Positions 26,150-35,840 of a stretch of 64,000 nucleotides of DNA are shown in pieces. The DNA comes from Streptomyces sp. CB00455. GTDB lineage: Bacteria; Actinomycetota; Actinomycetes; Streptomycetales; Streptomycetaceae. The DNA is taken from assembly GCF_001905445.1 (NCBI RefSeq), contig NZ_LIVQ01000011.1, forward strand, positions 1 through 64,000, read 5' to 3'. Positions within the stretch are counted from its first letter, which is position 1; every line of letters begins with the position of its first letter. The notes under the pieces were generated by a model that ran no database searches, was not told where the DNA came from, and was given only the letters and a program-made list of their open reading frames with translations. The translations under genes and the position numbers were made by a program.

Positions 26150-26360
26150 CGGGGGTCCGGCGCCCACGCGGACGCGGGCGGTGGGCCGGCTGCTCTGGGG
26201 CGGGCGGCCCCGCAGGCCCGGCGGGGGTCCGGCGCCCACGCGGACGCGGGCGGTGGGCCGGCTGCTCTGGGGCGGGCGGCCCGGGGCCCGCAGGCCCGGC
26301 GGGGGTCCGGCGCCCGCGCGGACGCGGGCGGGTGGGCCCGCTGCTCTGGGGCGGGCAGCC
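26150..26360. repeat. Three about-60-bp direct repeats
   Basis: Copies at 26150-26209, 26222-26281 and 26300-26360 share GGCTGCTCTGGGGCGGG; the first two are identical by eye and the third has a one-base insertion and some changes. Periods are 72 and 78 bases. The array ends 28 bases before the stop of the FAD dehydrogenase gene. Confidence 0.8.
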
Positions 26361-26387
26361 CGGGGCCCGCAGGCCCCGGGGGCGGGG

Positions 26388-28043
26388 TCAGGCGACGGCC
26401 TTGGCCGCCGCCCGGCCCGCCGTCCGGCCCGAGAAGATGCAGCCGCCCAGGAAGGTGCCCTCCAGGGCGCGGTAGCCGTGCACCCCGCCGCCGCCGAAGC
26501 CGGCCGCCTCGCCCGCCGCGTACACGCCGGGCAGCGGTTCGCCGCCGGGCGTCAGGACGCGCGAGGAGAGGTCCGTCTCCAGCCCGCCCAGGGACTTGCG
26601 GGTCAGGACCGACAGCCGTACCGCGATCAGCGGACCGGCCTTGGGGTCCAGGATCCGGTGCGGGGCGGCCGTGCGGATCAGTTTGTCGCCGAGGTACTTG
26701 CGGGCGCCGCGGATGGCCGCCACCTGGAGGTCCTTGGTGAAGGGGTTGGCCACCTCCCGGTCCCGGGAGGTGATCACCCGGCGCAGGGCGGCCTCGTCGA
26801 TCAGGTCGTCCTCGGTGACCGCGTTCATCCCGCGCACCAGGGCGGACAGGTCCCGCTCGACGACGAAGTCGGCGCCCTTGTCCATGAATGCCTTGACCGG
26901 CCCCGGAACGGCCTGCCGCGCCCGGTCGATCACGTCGCGGACCGAGCGGCCGGTCAGGTCCGGATTCTGCTCGGAGCCGGACAGCCCGAACTCCTTGCCG
27001 ATGATCCGCTGGTTGAGGACGAACCAGGTGTGGTCGTGCCCGGTCCTCATGATGTGGTCGAGGGTGCCGAGGGTGTCGAAGCCCGGGAAGAGCGGCACCG
27101 GCAGCCGCTTGCCCGTCGCGTCCAGCCACAGCGAGGAGGGGCCCGGCAGGATGCGGATGCCGTGCCGGGACCAGATCGGGTCCCAGTTCTCGATGCCCTC
27201 CGTGTAGTGCCACATCCGGTCCTTGTTGATGTGGCTGGCGCCGGCGGCCTCGGTGATGCCGAGCATGAGGCCGTCCACGTGCGCGGGGACCCCGCAGAGC
27301 ATGCGCCGCGGCGGGGCGCCGAGCCGGGCGGGCCACTGCGCGCGTACGAGGTCGTGGTTGCCGCCGATGCCGCCGCTGGTCACGATGACGGCCTGGGCCC
27401 GCAGCGAGAAGGCCCCGGTGGCCTCGCGACTGCTGGCCGTGCCCCGTACGGCGCCGGAGGGCTCCAGGACCTCGCCGGTCACGGTGTCGACCGCGCCCGC
27501 GGTACGGGAGAGGCCCGTCACCCGGTGCCGGAACCGCAGCTGGACCAGGCCGCGCGCCATCCCGGCCCGCACGCGCCGCTCGAAGGGCTCCACCAGGCCG
27601 GGACCGGTGCCCCAGGTGATGTGGAAGCGGGGGACGGAGTTGCCGTGCCCGTCGGCGTCGTAGCCGCCACGTTCCGCCCAGCCGACGACGGGGAAGAACC
27701 GGACGCCCTGGGCGTGCAGCCAGGGGCGCTTCTCGCCGGCCGCGAAGTCCACGTACGCCTCGGCCCAGCGGCGCGGCCAGGCGTCCTCCTCGCGGTCGAA
27801 GCCGGCGGTGCCCAGCCAGTCCTGGAGGGCGAGATCGCGCGTGTCCTTGATCCGCATCCGGCGCTGCTCGGGCGAGTCCACGAAGAACAGGCCGCCGAAG
27901 GACCAGTGCGCCTGGCCGCCGATCGACTGCTCGGGCTCCTGGTCGAGCAGGATGACCTTGCGGCCCGCGTCGACGAGTTCGGCGGTGGCCGCGAGCCCCG
28001 CCAGGCCGGCCCCGATCACGATCACGTCTGCGTCGTACGTCAT
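26388..28043 (-). CDS. FAD-binding dehydrogenase (fumarate-reductase/3-ketosteroid-dehydrogenase fold)
   Basis: A 551-residue flavoprotein. The N-terminal Rossmann motif is VIVIGAGLAGLAATAELVDAG with the acidic end LLDQEPE; SIGGQAHWSFGGLFFVDS and GVYAAGEAAGFGGGGVHGYRALEG near the C-terminus are characteristic of the actinobacterial FAD-binding dehydrogenase family. It resembles fumarate reductase and delta1-ketosteroid dehydrogenase flavoproteins, but the substrate is unknown. The ATG at 28043 has GGAGG upstream; the frame continues far upstream antisense to other genes. It is divergent from the Nudix gene. Confidence 0.88.
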   Translation of the reverse strand: MTYDADVIVIGAGLAGLAATAELVDAGRKVILLDQEPEQSIGGQAHWSFGGLFFVDSPEQRRMRIKDTRDLALQDWLGTAGFDREEDAWPRRWAEAYVDFAAGEKRPWLHAQGVRFFPVVGWAERGGYDADGHGNSVPRFHITWGTGPGLVEPFERRVRAGMARGLVQLRFRHRVTGLSRTAGAVDTVTGEVLEPSGAVRGTASSREATGAFSLRAQAVIVTSGGIGGNHDLVRAQWPARLGAPPRRMLCGVPAHVDGLMLGITEAAGASHINKDRMWHYTEGIENWDPIWSRHGIRILPGPSSLWLDATGKRLPVPLFPGFDTLGTLDHIMRTGHDHTWFVLNQRIIGKEFGLSGSEQNPDLTGRSVRDVIDRARQAVPGPVKAFMDKGADFVVERDLSALVRGMNAVTEDDLIDEAALRRVITSRDREVANPFTKDLQVAAIRGARKYLGDKLIRTAAPHRILDPKAGPLIAVRLSVLTRKSLGGLETDLSSRVLTPGGEPLPGVYAAGEAAGFGGGGVHGYRALEGTFLGGCIFSGRTAGRAAAKAVA

Positions 28044-28118
28044 GCGATTCCCGTCCTCCGTCGGTGGTGGGGCAGATCCTTTGCTACGGAGCGGTAACCA
28101 GTCAACAGCGGTGGTTGG

Positions 28119-28649
28119 ATGGGCCGTGTGAGTGCCGCTGATGAAGTACTGGACGTGGTGGACCGGGACGACCGGGTGACGGGACGGGCCCCGCGCGGTG
28201 AGGTCTACGCCCGCGGGTTGATCCACCGCTGTGTGTTCGTGCAGGCCAGGGACGCCGGCGGGCGGATCTTCGTCCACCGGCGGACCGCCTCGAAGCTGGT
28301 GTTCCCCTCGCACTACGACATGTTCGTGGGCGGGGTGCTGGGCGCCGGGGAGGACTACGCGGGGGCCGCGCTGCGGGAGGCCGAGGAGGAGCTGGGGGTG
28401 TCCGGGCTGGCGGCGCCGGTACCGCTGTTCAAGTTCCTGTACGAAGGCCCGGGCGGGGCCTGGTGGTCGTACGTGCACGAGGTGCGCTGCGAGGTGCCGG
28501 TGGATCCGCAGGAGTCGGAGGTGGACTGGCACACCTTCCTCCCGCCGGAGGAGCTGGACCGGCGGGTGGCACAGGGGCCGTGGGTCTGGGTGCCGGACGG
28601 GCTGGAGGCGTACCGGCGGCTGCGGGAGTTCCGGCGGGTGCGCCAGTAG
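28119..28649 (+). CDS. Nudix hydrolase
   Basis: A 176-residue Nudix protein. The Nudix box is complete: GAGEDYAGAALREAEEELGV, with the REAEEEL metal-binding core near residue 90. Nudix enzymes hydrolyse nucleoside diphosphates linked to another group; the isopentenyl-diphosphate-isomerase-like layout (HRCVFVQ, HRRTASK, YDMFVGG) recalls YfcD-type hydrolases. The ATG at 28119 is used, but a GTG three codons later (28128) is equally plausible. Short spacing of 9 bases to the next gene suggests an operon with the two DUF202 genes. Confidence 0.9.
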   Translation: MGRVSAADEVLDVVDRDDRVTGRAPRGEVYARGLIHRCVFVQARDAGGRIFVHRRTASKLVFPSHYDMFVGGVLGAGEDYAGAALREAEEELGVSGLAAPVPLFKFLYEGPGGAWWSYVHEVRCEVPVDPQESEVDWHTFLPPEELDRRVAQGPWVWVPDGLEAYRRLREFRRVRQ

Positions 28650-28658
28650 ATTGACCGC

Positions 28659-29057
28659 GTGATCGACTTCGTCAAGGACGTGCGCCTCTGGTTCGCACCC
28701 GCACGGCTGGAGGAGGAGGGCGAGACCCCCGACTACCGCTTCTCCCTGGCCAACGAGCGGACCTTCCTGGCCTGGATCCGGACCGCGCTGGCGCTGGTGG
28801 GGGGCGGTTTCGCGGTCGACCAGTTCCTGCCGGACCTGCGGTGGGGGGTGCGCGTCGGGCTGACTTTCGTGCTGCTCGCGGTGGGTGCGGCGTGCGCGGT
28901 GCGGGCGGTGAACCACTGGGTGCGGTGCGAGCGGGCGATGCGGCGGGGCGAGGGTCTGCCGCTGTCACGGTTCCCGGTGGTGCTGAGCGCCGGGGTCGCT
29001 CTGGTGGCCGTGGCGATGGTGGTGGTCGTGCTGATGGGCTGGACGGCGGGCCGGTGA
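28659..29057 (+). CDS. DUF202 membrane protein (YidH-like)
   Basis: A 132-residue inner-membrane protein. It begins MIDFVKDVRLWFAPARLEEEGETPDYRFSLANERTFLAWIRTALALVGGG; the ANERTFLAWIRTALAL stretch is the DUF202 signature. Three hydrophobic segments follow. Function unknown. Its stop overlaps the start of a second DUF202 gene (GTGA at 29054-29057), so the pair is coupled. Confidence 0.88.
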   Translation: MIDFVKDVRLWFAPARLEEEGETPDYRFSLANERTFLAWIRTALALVGGGFAVDQFLPDLRWGVRVGLTFVLLAVGAACAVRAVNHWVRCERAMRRGEGLPLSRFPVVLSAGVALVAVAMVVVVLMGWTAGR

Positions 29058-29377
29058 GCGGGGCGGCGGGGGGCGGGGGGCGGGACATCGGACTGCAGCC
29101 CGAACGCACCCGGCTCGCGTGGCGGCGTACGACGCTGGCCTGCTCGGTCGTCGCGGTGCTGGCGCTGCGGCAGGCGCTGCGCGGCGCAGGCGGGCCACTG
29201 GAGGTGGGTGGGGCGGCGGTGATCGCGCTGATCTGGCTGGCCTTCCTGGGGGTGGCGCACCGGCGGATCCGGTCGCTGGCCGCCGCCCGGCCGCCGGGGC
29301 TCGCACCGGGGGCGGCCCTGGCGGCGGCCGCGTGCACGGTGGGGCTCGCGGCGTTCGCGGTGGCCGTGGTCGTCTGA
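29054..29377 (+). CDS. Second, smaller DUF202 membrane protein
   Basis: A 107-residue membrane protein starting at a GTG that overlaps the upstream stop. LQPERTRLAWRRTTLACSVVAVLALR is a shortened DUF202 signature with R-T-x-L-A-W conserved, followed by two more hydrophobic segments. The tandem arrangement of a long and a short DUF202 protein is seen in other bacteria and suggests a hetero-oligomer, though no function is known. Confidence 0.85.
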   Translation: MSGAAGGGGRDIGLQPERTRLAWRRTTLACSVVAVLALRQALRGAGGPLEVGGAAVIALIWLAFLGVAHRRIRSLAAARPPGLAPGAALAAAACTVGLAAFAVAVVV

Positions 29378-29471
29378 GCGGTCGACCGGACGGTCCGGCT
29401 CCGCCACGCCACTTGGACAGAACGGGCGATAGCGGGGTGATTCGTACACGATGCGCACTAGCCTCTGCTCC

Positions 29472-29768
29472 ATGACGACCTTGCACCACGAACACCCCAC
29501 GCACGAGCACGTCCACGGCGCCGACTGCGGGCACCCGGCGGTCCCGCACGGCGACCACGTCGACTACGCCCACGACGGCCACCTCCACCGGGAGCACTCC
29601 GGCCACTGGGACGAGTGCGAGAGCCCCGGACACGCCACCCACGAGGGCCACGCGCACGCCCACGGCCCGGACTGCGGGCACGCGTCCGTCCGCCACGGCG
29701 ACCACGTCGACTACCTGCACGACGGGCACCGGCACGCCGAGCACGACGGCCACTACGACGACCACTGA
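29472..29768 (+). CDS. Small histidine-rich, metal-binding-like protein
   Basis: A 98-residue protein of which about a third is His, with many Asp and a few Cys. It is built from a duplicated unit: HGADCGHPAVPHGDHVDY then HGPDCGHASVRHGDHVDY, each followed by HDGH. The repeat, with one Cys per unit, looks made for zinc, nickel or cobalt binding. There is no signal peptide, so it should be cytosolic. It is preceded by MTTLHHEHPTHEHVH. A storage or metallochaperone role is inferred from composition only. Confidence 0.8.
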   Translation: MTTLHHEHPTHEHVHGADCGHPAVPHGDHVDYAHDGHLHREHSGHWDECESPGHATHEGHAHAHGPDCGHASVRHGDHVDYLHDGHRHAEHDGHYDDH

Positions 29769-29927
29769 CCGGCGGGGCGCGCCGCCGGGCACGCCCGCCG
29801 GCCGCCCCTGCCGTCGCCCCCGCCCCTGACCGCACTGGCGGCAGGGGGCGCACCCGCCCCCTCCCCCGGCGCCGTGACGACTGGCAGGATGCCGACCGTC
29901 CGTCACAGCGACCGGGGGAGAGTGCAG

Positions 29928-30839
29928 ATGACCGTCGACGAGCCCTATCTCGTGCAGCCCGCGCCCGGGGTGTACGCCTACGTCCAGCCGGACGGCGGCT
30001 GGTGCCTCAACAACGCCGGCTTCGTCAGCGACGGCGGCCGCACGCTGCTCGTCGACACGGCCGCCACCGAGCGGCGGGCCCTGGCACTGCGCGAGGCGGT
30101 CGCGTCCGCGGGAGTGCCGCTCCCCCGCACCGTGGTGAACACCCACCACCACGGGGACCACACCTACGGCAACGGGGTGTTCGCCCCGGAGGCACTGATC
30201 CTGGCGCACGACAACGCGCGGGCCGAGCAGCTCGCCGCCGGCCACCAGCTGGAGATGATCTGGCCCGCGACCGATTTCGGGGCGATAGGCATCACGGCGC
30301 CCGACCTGACCTACAGTGGCCGGATGACCCTGTACGTCGGGGAGACGCAGGTGCAGGTCATCCACCCGGGCGTCGCGCACACCACCGGCGACTCCATCGT
30401 GTGGCTGCCGCGCGAGCGGGTCGTCTTCACCGGCGACCTGGTCTTCGCCGGGGGGACGCCGTTCCTCGCGATGGGCTCGCTGGCCGGTTCGCTGCGGGCG
30501 CTGGAACTCCTGCGCTCGCTGGACGCGCAGACCGTCGTGCCGGGCCACGGGCCGCTGACCGACGGGTCGGCGTACGAGGCCACCGAGCGGTACCTGCGGT
30601 TCGTGGCCGAACTGGCCCGGGAGGGCAGGGCGCAGGGGCTGACCCCGCTGGAGACGGCCCGCCGCAGCGATCTCGGCGAGTTCGCCTCCTGGCGGGAGAG
30701 CGAGCGGCTGGTGGCGAACCTGCACCGGGCGTACGCGGAACTGGCCGGGGAGCCGGAGGGTGCGCCCCTGGACATCCTGGCGGTGCTGAAGGACATGACG
30801 GTGATGAACGGGGGCACGCCGATCCTCTGCCACGCCTGA
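29928..30839 (+). CDS. Metallo-beta-lactamase-fold hydrolase
   Basis: A 303-residue protein with the zinc motif HxHxDH complete at residues 73-78 (NTHHHGDHTYGN), a later VIHPGVAHTTGDS and VVPGHGPLTD that supply the other metal ligands. Substrate not deducible; glyoxalase II-like and MBL-fold quinolinase/SoxH-like enzymes share this layout. The ATG at 29928 is chosen because GGGGGAGA lies upstream; the frame opens 18 codons earlier without a ribosome binding site. It is 159 bases after the His-rich gene. Confidence 0.85.
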   Translation: MTVDEPYLVQPAPGVYAYVQPDGGWCLNNAGFVSDGGRTLLVDTAATERRALALREAVASAGVPLPRTVVNTHHHGDHTYGNGVFAPEALILAHDNARAEQLAAGHQLEMIWPATDFGAIGITAPDLTYSGRMTLYVGETQVQVIHPGVAHTTGDSIVWLPRERVVFTGDLVFAGGTPFLAMGSLAGSLRALELLRSLDAQTVVPGHGPLTDGSAYEATERYLRFVAELAREGRAQGLTPLETARRSDLGEFASWRESERLVANLHRAYAELAGEPEGAPLDILAVLKDMTVMNGGTPILCHA

Positions 30840-30960
30840 GCGGACGGTCCGGCGGGCCCGCCGCGCGGCACGGCAGGCACGGCGGGGCGCGGCGGGGCGC
30901 GGGCGGCGCGGCGCAGCATGACGCGGTCGGGGGAGTACTTCGGCCCGCCCTATGGACGGC

Positions 30961-30978
30961 ATACCGACTGGTCGGCAT
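30961..30978 (+). promoter_or_regulatory. Palindromic candidate TetR operator before the APH-like/acyl-CoA dehydrogenase genes
   Basis: ATACCGAC-TG-GTCGGCAT, an 18-base inverted repeat with one mismatch, lies 53 bases before the phosphotransferase-like start. Near copies occur at 36642-36659 (SDR promoter) and 51387-51404, and a half-site at 34066-34073 before the TetR gene. Likely bound by the TetR at 33423-34028 (inference). Confidence 0.6.
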
Positions 30979-31031
30979 GATGGCTCTGAGCAACCCGTCC
31001 CGTCATCGTCAACCGCACGGAGGTGCCCACC

Positions 31032-32072
31032 ATGACCTCAGGCCCGGACCATCCGCGAGGCCTCGACCTGGAGCGGCTGCGCAACCATCTCGACGGCGCA
31101 CGGCCCGGGCTCGTGGCCGGGGCCCTGAGCGGCCGGCTGATCGAGGGCGGACGGTCGAACCTCACCTACGCCGTCACCGACGGCTCCCACCACTGGGTGG
31201 TGCGCCGCCCCCCGCTCGGTCACGTCCTGGCCACCGCGCACGACATGCGGCGCGAGCACCGGGTGATCACGGCGCTCCACGGGACGGCCGTACCGGTGCC
31301 CGGGACGGTGCTGCTCTGCGAGGACGAGTCGGTGATCGGCGCGCCGTTCTACGTCATGGAGTACGTGGACGGGGTGCCCTACCGCACGGCGGACGAGCTC
31401 GCCGCGCTCGGGCCCGAGCGCACGCGGCGGGCGGTGCTGGGCCTGGTGGACACCCTGGTCGACCTGCACGCGGTGGACCCCGAGGCCGTGGGCCTGGGCG
31501 ACTTCGGGCGTCCCGAGGGTTTCCTCGACCGGCAGCTGCGCCGCTGGGGCAAGCAGCTCGCCGCCTCCCGCGGCCGGGAGCTCGCCGGGATCGACGAGCT
31601 GCACGGCGCGCTGGGCCGGGCTCTGCCCCGCTCCCCCGCGCCCACCGTGGTGCACGGGGACTTCCGGCTGGACAACGTCCTGATCGGCGGTCCGCAGGAC
31701 GCGATCCGGGCGGTGCTGGACTGGGAGATGTCCACGCTGGGCGATCCGCTGACGGACCTCGGGCTGCTGGTGATGTACAGCTCGGACCTGGGGCTGCCCG
31801 AGTCGCCGGTGAGCACCACCAGCGGGGCGCCCGGCCACCCGGCGCCCGCGGAGCTCGTCGAGCGCTACGCCGCCCGCTCGGGGCGGGACACCGGGGCGAT
31901 CGCCTGGTACACGGCCTTCGCCTGGTTCAAGCTCGCGGTGATCCTCGAAGGCATCCACTACCGCTACACGCTGGGGCAGACCGTCGGCGCGGGCTTCGAC
32001 CGGATCGGCGAGCTGGTCCCGGTCTTCATCGAGCACGGTCTGACCACCCTCCAGGAACTCCACGAAGGCTGA
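31032..32072 (+). CDS. Aminoglycoside-phosphotransferase-like kinase (ACAD10/11 N-terminal type)
   Basis: A 346-residue phosphotransferase-fold protein. VVHGDFRLDNVLIG holds the catalytic Asp, and VLDWEMSTLGDPLTDLG is the metal-binding DxD-like segment. The family is fused to or paired with acyl-CoA dehydrogenases in ACAD10/ACAD11-type systems; here the acyl-CoA dehydrogenase gene follows 11 bases later. It may phosphorylate a hydroxy-acyl substrate before dehydration (known for the eukaryotic relatives, inferred here). The ATG at 31032 has GGAGG 8 bases upstream. Confidence 0.88.
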   Translation: MTSGPDHPRGLDLERLRNHLDGARPGLVAGALSGRLIEGGRSNLTYAVTDGSHHWVVRRPPLGHVLATAHDMRREHRVITALHGTAVPVPGTVLLCEDESVIGAPFYVMEYVDGVPYRTADELAALGPERTRRAVLGLVDTLVDLHAVDPEAVGLGDFGRPEGFLDRQLRRWGKQLAASRGRELAGIDELHGALGRALPRSPAPTVVHGDFRLDNVLIGGPQDAIRAVLDWEMSTLGDPLTDLGLLVMYSSDLGLPESPVSTTSGAPGHPAPAELVERYAARSGRDTGAIAWYTAFAWFKLAVILEGIHYRYTLGQTVGAGFDRIGELVPVFIEHGLTTLQELHEG

Positions 32073-32083
32073 GGCACGCACCC

Positions 32084-33298
<1,215 letters not shown>

Positions 33299-33307
33299 CC
33301 GGCGGCG

Positions 33308-33333
33308 GGGCGGGGAGCAGGCCGTCCCCGCCC
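33308..33333. terminator. Hairpin between the acyl-CoA dehydrogenase and TetR genes
   Basis: Perfect 9-bp stem GGGCGGGGA (33308-33316) with TCCCCGCCC (33325-33333) and an 8-base loop, between convergent stop codons. Confidence 0.6.
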
Positions 33334-33422
33334 GTCCCCTCCCGGCCCGCCCCCGCCCGGCCCGACGCTCCCGCCGGCCCCCGCGCCTCTCGCCCGCTTC
33401 CCGCGTTCCCGTGTCCCGGCTC

Positions 33423-34028
33423 CTACGGCCGCAGCGCGCGCAGCAGCAGGTCGGCGAGGTGGTCGGCGACCTCCTGCGGGGTGAGCGGGCCGTCCGCGCG
33501 GTACCAGGTGGACAGGTGGTGGACCGACCCGAAGTGGTAGTCCACCACCAGGTCGGCGGGCGTGGCGGTGGAGAACACCCCCGCCCGCTGCCCCTCCTCG
33601 ACCAGCGCCCGGAAGCGCTCGTGGTAGCGCCGGCGCTCGGCCCGCACCTGCTTGAACTTCTCCGGGCTCAGCTGGTGCATCGACCGGAAGAAGATCATGG
33701 CGTCGTCGAGGTTCTCGATGGTGGTGACCACGACATCGGCCGCGGCCGCCCGCAGCCGCTCCTCGACGGGCGCGTCGGAGCCGGCCACCGCGTCGAGCCG
33801 CTGCTGCTGCAGGCGCAGCATCCGCGCGTACACCTCGTGCAGCAGGTCGTCCTTCGACCCGAAGTAGTGGTACAGCGCGCCCTTGGTGACCCCGGCCGCC
33901 TCGACGATCTCCTGGACGGAGGTGCGGTCGTAGCCGCGGTCGGCGAAGAGCCGGGTGGCGACGGCCAGCAGCCGCTGCGGTACCGGGGCCTCGTGCGTGC
34001 CTTCGGTTTCCGTTGTCCTGGCGGCCAT
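33423..34028 (-). CDS. TetR-family regulator of the adjacent lipid-type genes
   Basis: A 201-residue TetR regulator. The helix-turn-helix is in VQEIVEAAGVTKGALYHYFGSKDDLL (about residues 38-63). The ligand domain carries an N-terminal FRSMHQLSPEKF. The gene is only 48 bases downstream of the acyl-CoA ligase gene and on the same strand, so it may be the last gene of the SDR-ligase unit. The repeated ATACCGAC palindrome at flanking promoters makes it the obvious candidate binder; acyl-CoA is the usual effector in this subgroup. Confidence 0.9.
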   Translation of the reverse strand: MAARTTETEGTHEAPVPQRLLAVATRLFADRGYDRTSVQEIVEAAGVTKGALYHYFGSKDDLLHEVYARMLRLQQQRLDAVAGSDAPVEERLRAAAADVVVTTIENLDDAMIFFRSMHQLSPEKFKQVRAERRRYHERFRALVEEGQRAGVFSTATPADLVVDYHFGSVHHLSTWYRADGPLTPQEVADHLADLLLRALRP

Positions 34029-34076
34029 GGCGCCGACCTTCCCTTCCCATACAGCTGTCCGAGCAACCGACTGTTT

Positions 34077-35840
34077 TCAGCCGCGCTCGCGTAGTTCCCG
34101 TCGCAGGATCTTGCCACTGGTCGTCTTCGGAAGGACAGGCAGGATCTCCACCTGCCGCGGGTATTTGTAGGCGGCGATGCGCTCGGCGCAGTACGCGGAC
34201 AGCTCCGCCGGCTCCACGCGGGCCCCCGGACGCAGGCTGACGTACGCCTTCACGCTCTCCCCGCGGTAGGGGTCCGGGACGCCGACGACGGCCGCCTCGC
34301 GTACCGCGGGGTGGCTGTAGAGCACGTCCTCGACCTCGCGCGGCCACACCTTGAAGCCGGAGGCGTTGATCATGTCCTTCTTGCGGTCGACGACGTAGAG
34401 CCAGCCGTCGGCGTCCATGAAACCGACGTCCCCGGTGTGCAGTTCACCGGCCGGGAACGCCTTGGCCGTGTCGGCGGGCAGCCCCCAGTAGCCGGGCACG
34501 ACCTGCGGGCCGCGGACGGCTATCTCCCCGCTCTCGCCGATGGGGACCTCGGCGCCCTGTTCGTCGAGGATGCGCACCACGGTGTCGGCGCCGGGGAGTC
34601 CGACCGAGAGGGTCCCGGAGGCCGGGTCGACGGGGGCTTCGAGGTGCGGGGGGACGGAGGCGCAGGGGGCCGTGCACTCGGTGAGGCCGTAGCCGTTGCG
34701 GAGGTAGAAGCCGAAGGCGCCGCGCAGCCGTTCGACGAGCGCGGGCGGCAGGGGGGCTCCGCCGGAGGAGATCACCTGGAACGAGGCGAAGTGGCCGGGG
34801 GTGACGCCGGGATGGGCGGCCAGGGCCATGAAGGCGGTGGCGGGGCCGACGGTGTAGGCGGGGCGGTGCTCGGCGAAGGCGTCGAGGACGACGCCGGGTT
34901 CGAAGCGGTGGGCGAGGGCGAGGGTGCCGGCGTTGGCGAAACAGGCGGCGAGCTCGCAGACCATGCCGGTGATGTGGAAGAGGGGGGCGAGGGCGAAGTA
35001 GGTGGCGCCTTCGGGGACGGGGTGCCCGGTGACCTGGCGCACCGCGTTGTAGGTGAGGGCGCCGTGCGGGTTCATCGCGCCCTTGGGGGTCCCGCTGGTG
35101 CCGGAGGTGTAGCTGATGAGCGCGGTGTCGGCGGCGGTGAGGTGCGGGTCCGGCGGCGCGGGGTGGCCCCGGCGGGCCACGGCGGTGAGGTCGGCGGCGT
35201 CGGCGGCCTGCGGTTCGCGCCCGTGGGTGAGGACCCGCTGGTCGTTCCTGGTCTGGAAGTCCAGGTCGCAGGCGGTCAGGGCGGTGTGTACGGCCGTTCC
35301 CGTCGCGGCCTCGCGCAGGTACGCCGCCCACGCCCGGGCGTCGCACACCAGCGCGGCGGCCCCGGAGTCGCGCAGGATGTGGCCGACCTCGCCGGACTTG
35401 TACATGGGGTTGAGCGGGACGACGACGGCCCCGGCCTTCCAGGCGGCGAGGACGGCGAGCACGAAGTGCGGGGTGTTCTGCAGCATGACGGCGACCCGGT
35501 CGCCGCGGGCGATGCCACGCGCCGCGAGGTGGCCGGCGACGGAGTCGGAGAGCGCGTCGGCCTCGGCGTAGCCGGTGCGGCCGTCGAAGTAGGCCAGCGC
35601 GGTGCGTTCGGGGGCCCGGGTGACGGCCTCGCGGAAGGCGTGCAGCACGGTGGGCGGCGGCGTGACGGGCGCGCGCTGGGCGGGGGTGAGCAGCCCCAGC
35701 CAGGGCTTGGCGGCGTACGGGGAGTCCGAGGGGCTCGTGGAAGGCGAGGCGCTCACGGAAGGCGAGGCGCTGGAGGGCGAGGGGTTCGCGGAACGCGAGG
35801 GGTTCGCGGAACGCGAGGGGTTCGCGGAAGGCGGGGTCAC
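34077..35840 (-). CDS. AMP-forming acyl-CoA synthetase/ligase
   Basis: A 587-residue adenylate-forming enzyme that activates a carboxylic acid with ATP and CoA. P-loop-like SYTSGTSGTPKGAM, YGLTECTAPC, GYWG, GELHTGDVGFMDADGWLYVVDRKKDMI and the C-terminal catalytic Lys in PKTTSGKILRRELRERG are all present. Substrate unknown. The start at 35840 (GTG) overlaps the SDR stop (GTGA at 35837-35840). The first 40 residues are a low-complexity Ser/Pro/Asn stretch encoded by 18-bp direct repeats; the homologous region starts at about residue 43 (KPWLGLLTPAQR). Confidence 0.88.
   Translation of the reverse strand: MTPPSANPSRSANPSRSANPSPSSASPSVSASPSTSPSDSPYAAKPWLGLLTPAQRAPVTPPPTVLHAFREAVTRAPERTALAYFDGRTGYAEADALSDSVAGHLAARGIARGDRVAVMLQNTPHFVLAVLAAWKAGAVVVPLNPMYKSGEVGHILRDSGAAALVCDARAWAAYLREAATGTAVHTALTACDLDFQTRNDQRVLTHGREPQAADAADLTAVARRGHPAPPDPHLTAADTALISYTSGTSGTPKGAMNPHGALTYNAVRQVTGHPVPEGATYFALAPLFHITGMVCELAACFANAGTLALAHRFEPGVVLDAFAEHRPAYTVGPATAFMALAAHPGVTPGHFASFQVISSGGAPLPPALVERLRGAFGFYLRNGYGLTECTAPCASVPPHLEAPVDPASGTLSVGLPGADTVVRILDEQGAEVPIGESGEIAVRGPQVVPGYWGLPADTAKAFPAGELHTGDVGFMDADGWLYVVDRKKDMINASGFKVWPREVEDVLYSHPAVREAAVVGVPDPYRGESVKAYVSLRPGARVEPAELSAYCAERIAAYKYPRQVEILPVLPKTTSGKILRRELRERG
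35785..35838 (-). repeat. 18-bp tandem repeats at the 5' end of the ligase gene
   Basis: The unit GAGGGGTTCGCGGAACGC occurs about three times head to tail around 35781-35835 in the coding strand's reverse, encoding repeated SANPSR. Further degenerate copies (ASPS) continue to about 35740. Confidence 0.75.

Larger units (their letters stand above)
25320..26387. other. 1.07-kb gene-poor stretch with low-complexity direct repeats
   Basis: No confident gene. From 25860 the sequence is GC-rich and repetitive, described separately. The left part (25320-25850) has mixed protein-like scraps: a leftward frame, 25474-25824, of 116 codons starting MSQRWRKRPCEACHS and ending in GYDEQQLKPATQWTGP, and an overlapping rightward segment with YASVAEWHASHGRFRQRCD (around 25765-25825). 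Neither has a ribosome binding site or recognised homology. The region lies downstream of the leftward FAD dehydrogenase and upstream of the hypothetical gene. Confidence 0.5.

Noticed and set aside
25584..28097. Rightward 837-codon frame over the repeat region and the FAD dehydrogenase.
   Set aside because: Antisense to a convincing flavoprotein; composition is Arg/Gly/Ala-rich as expected for a shadow frame in high-GC DNA.
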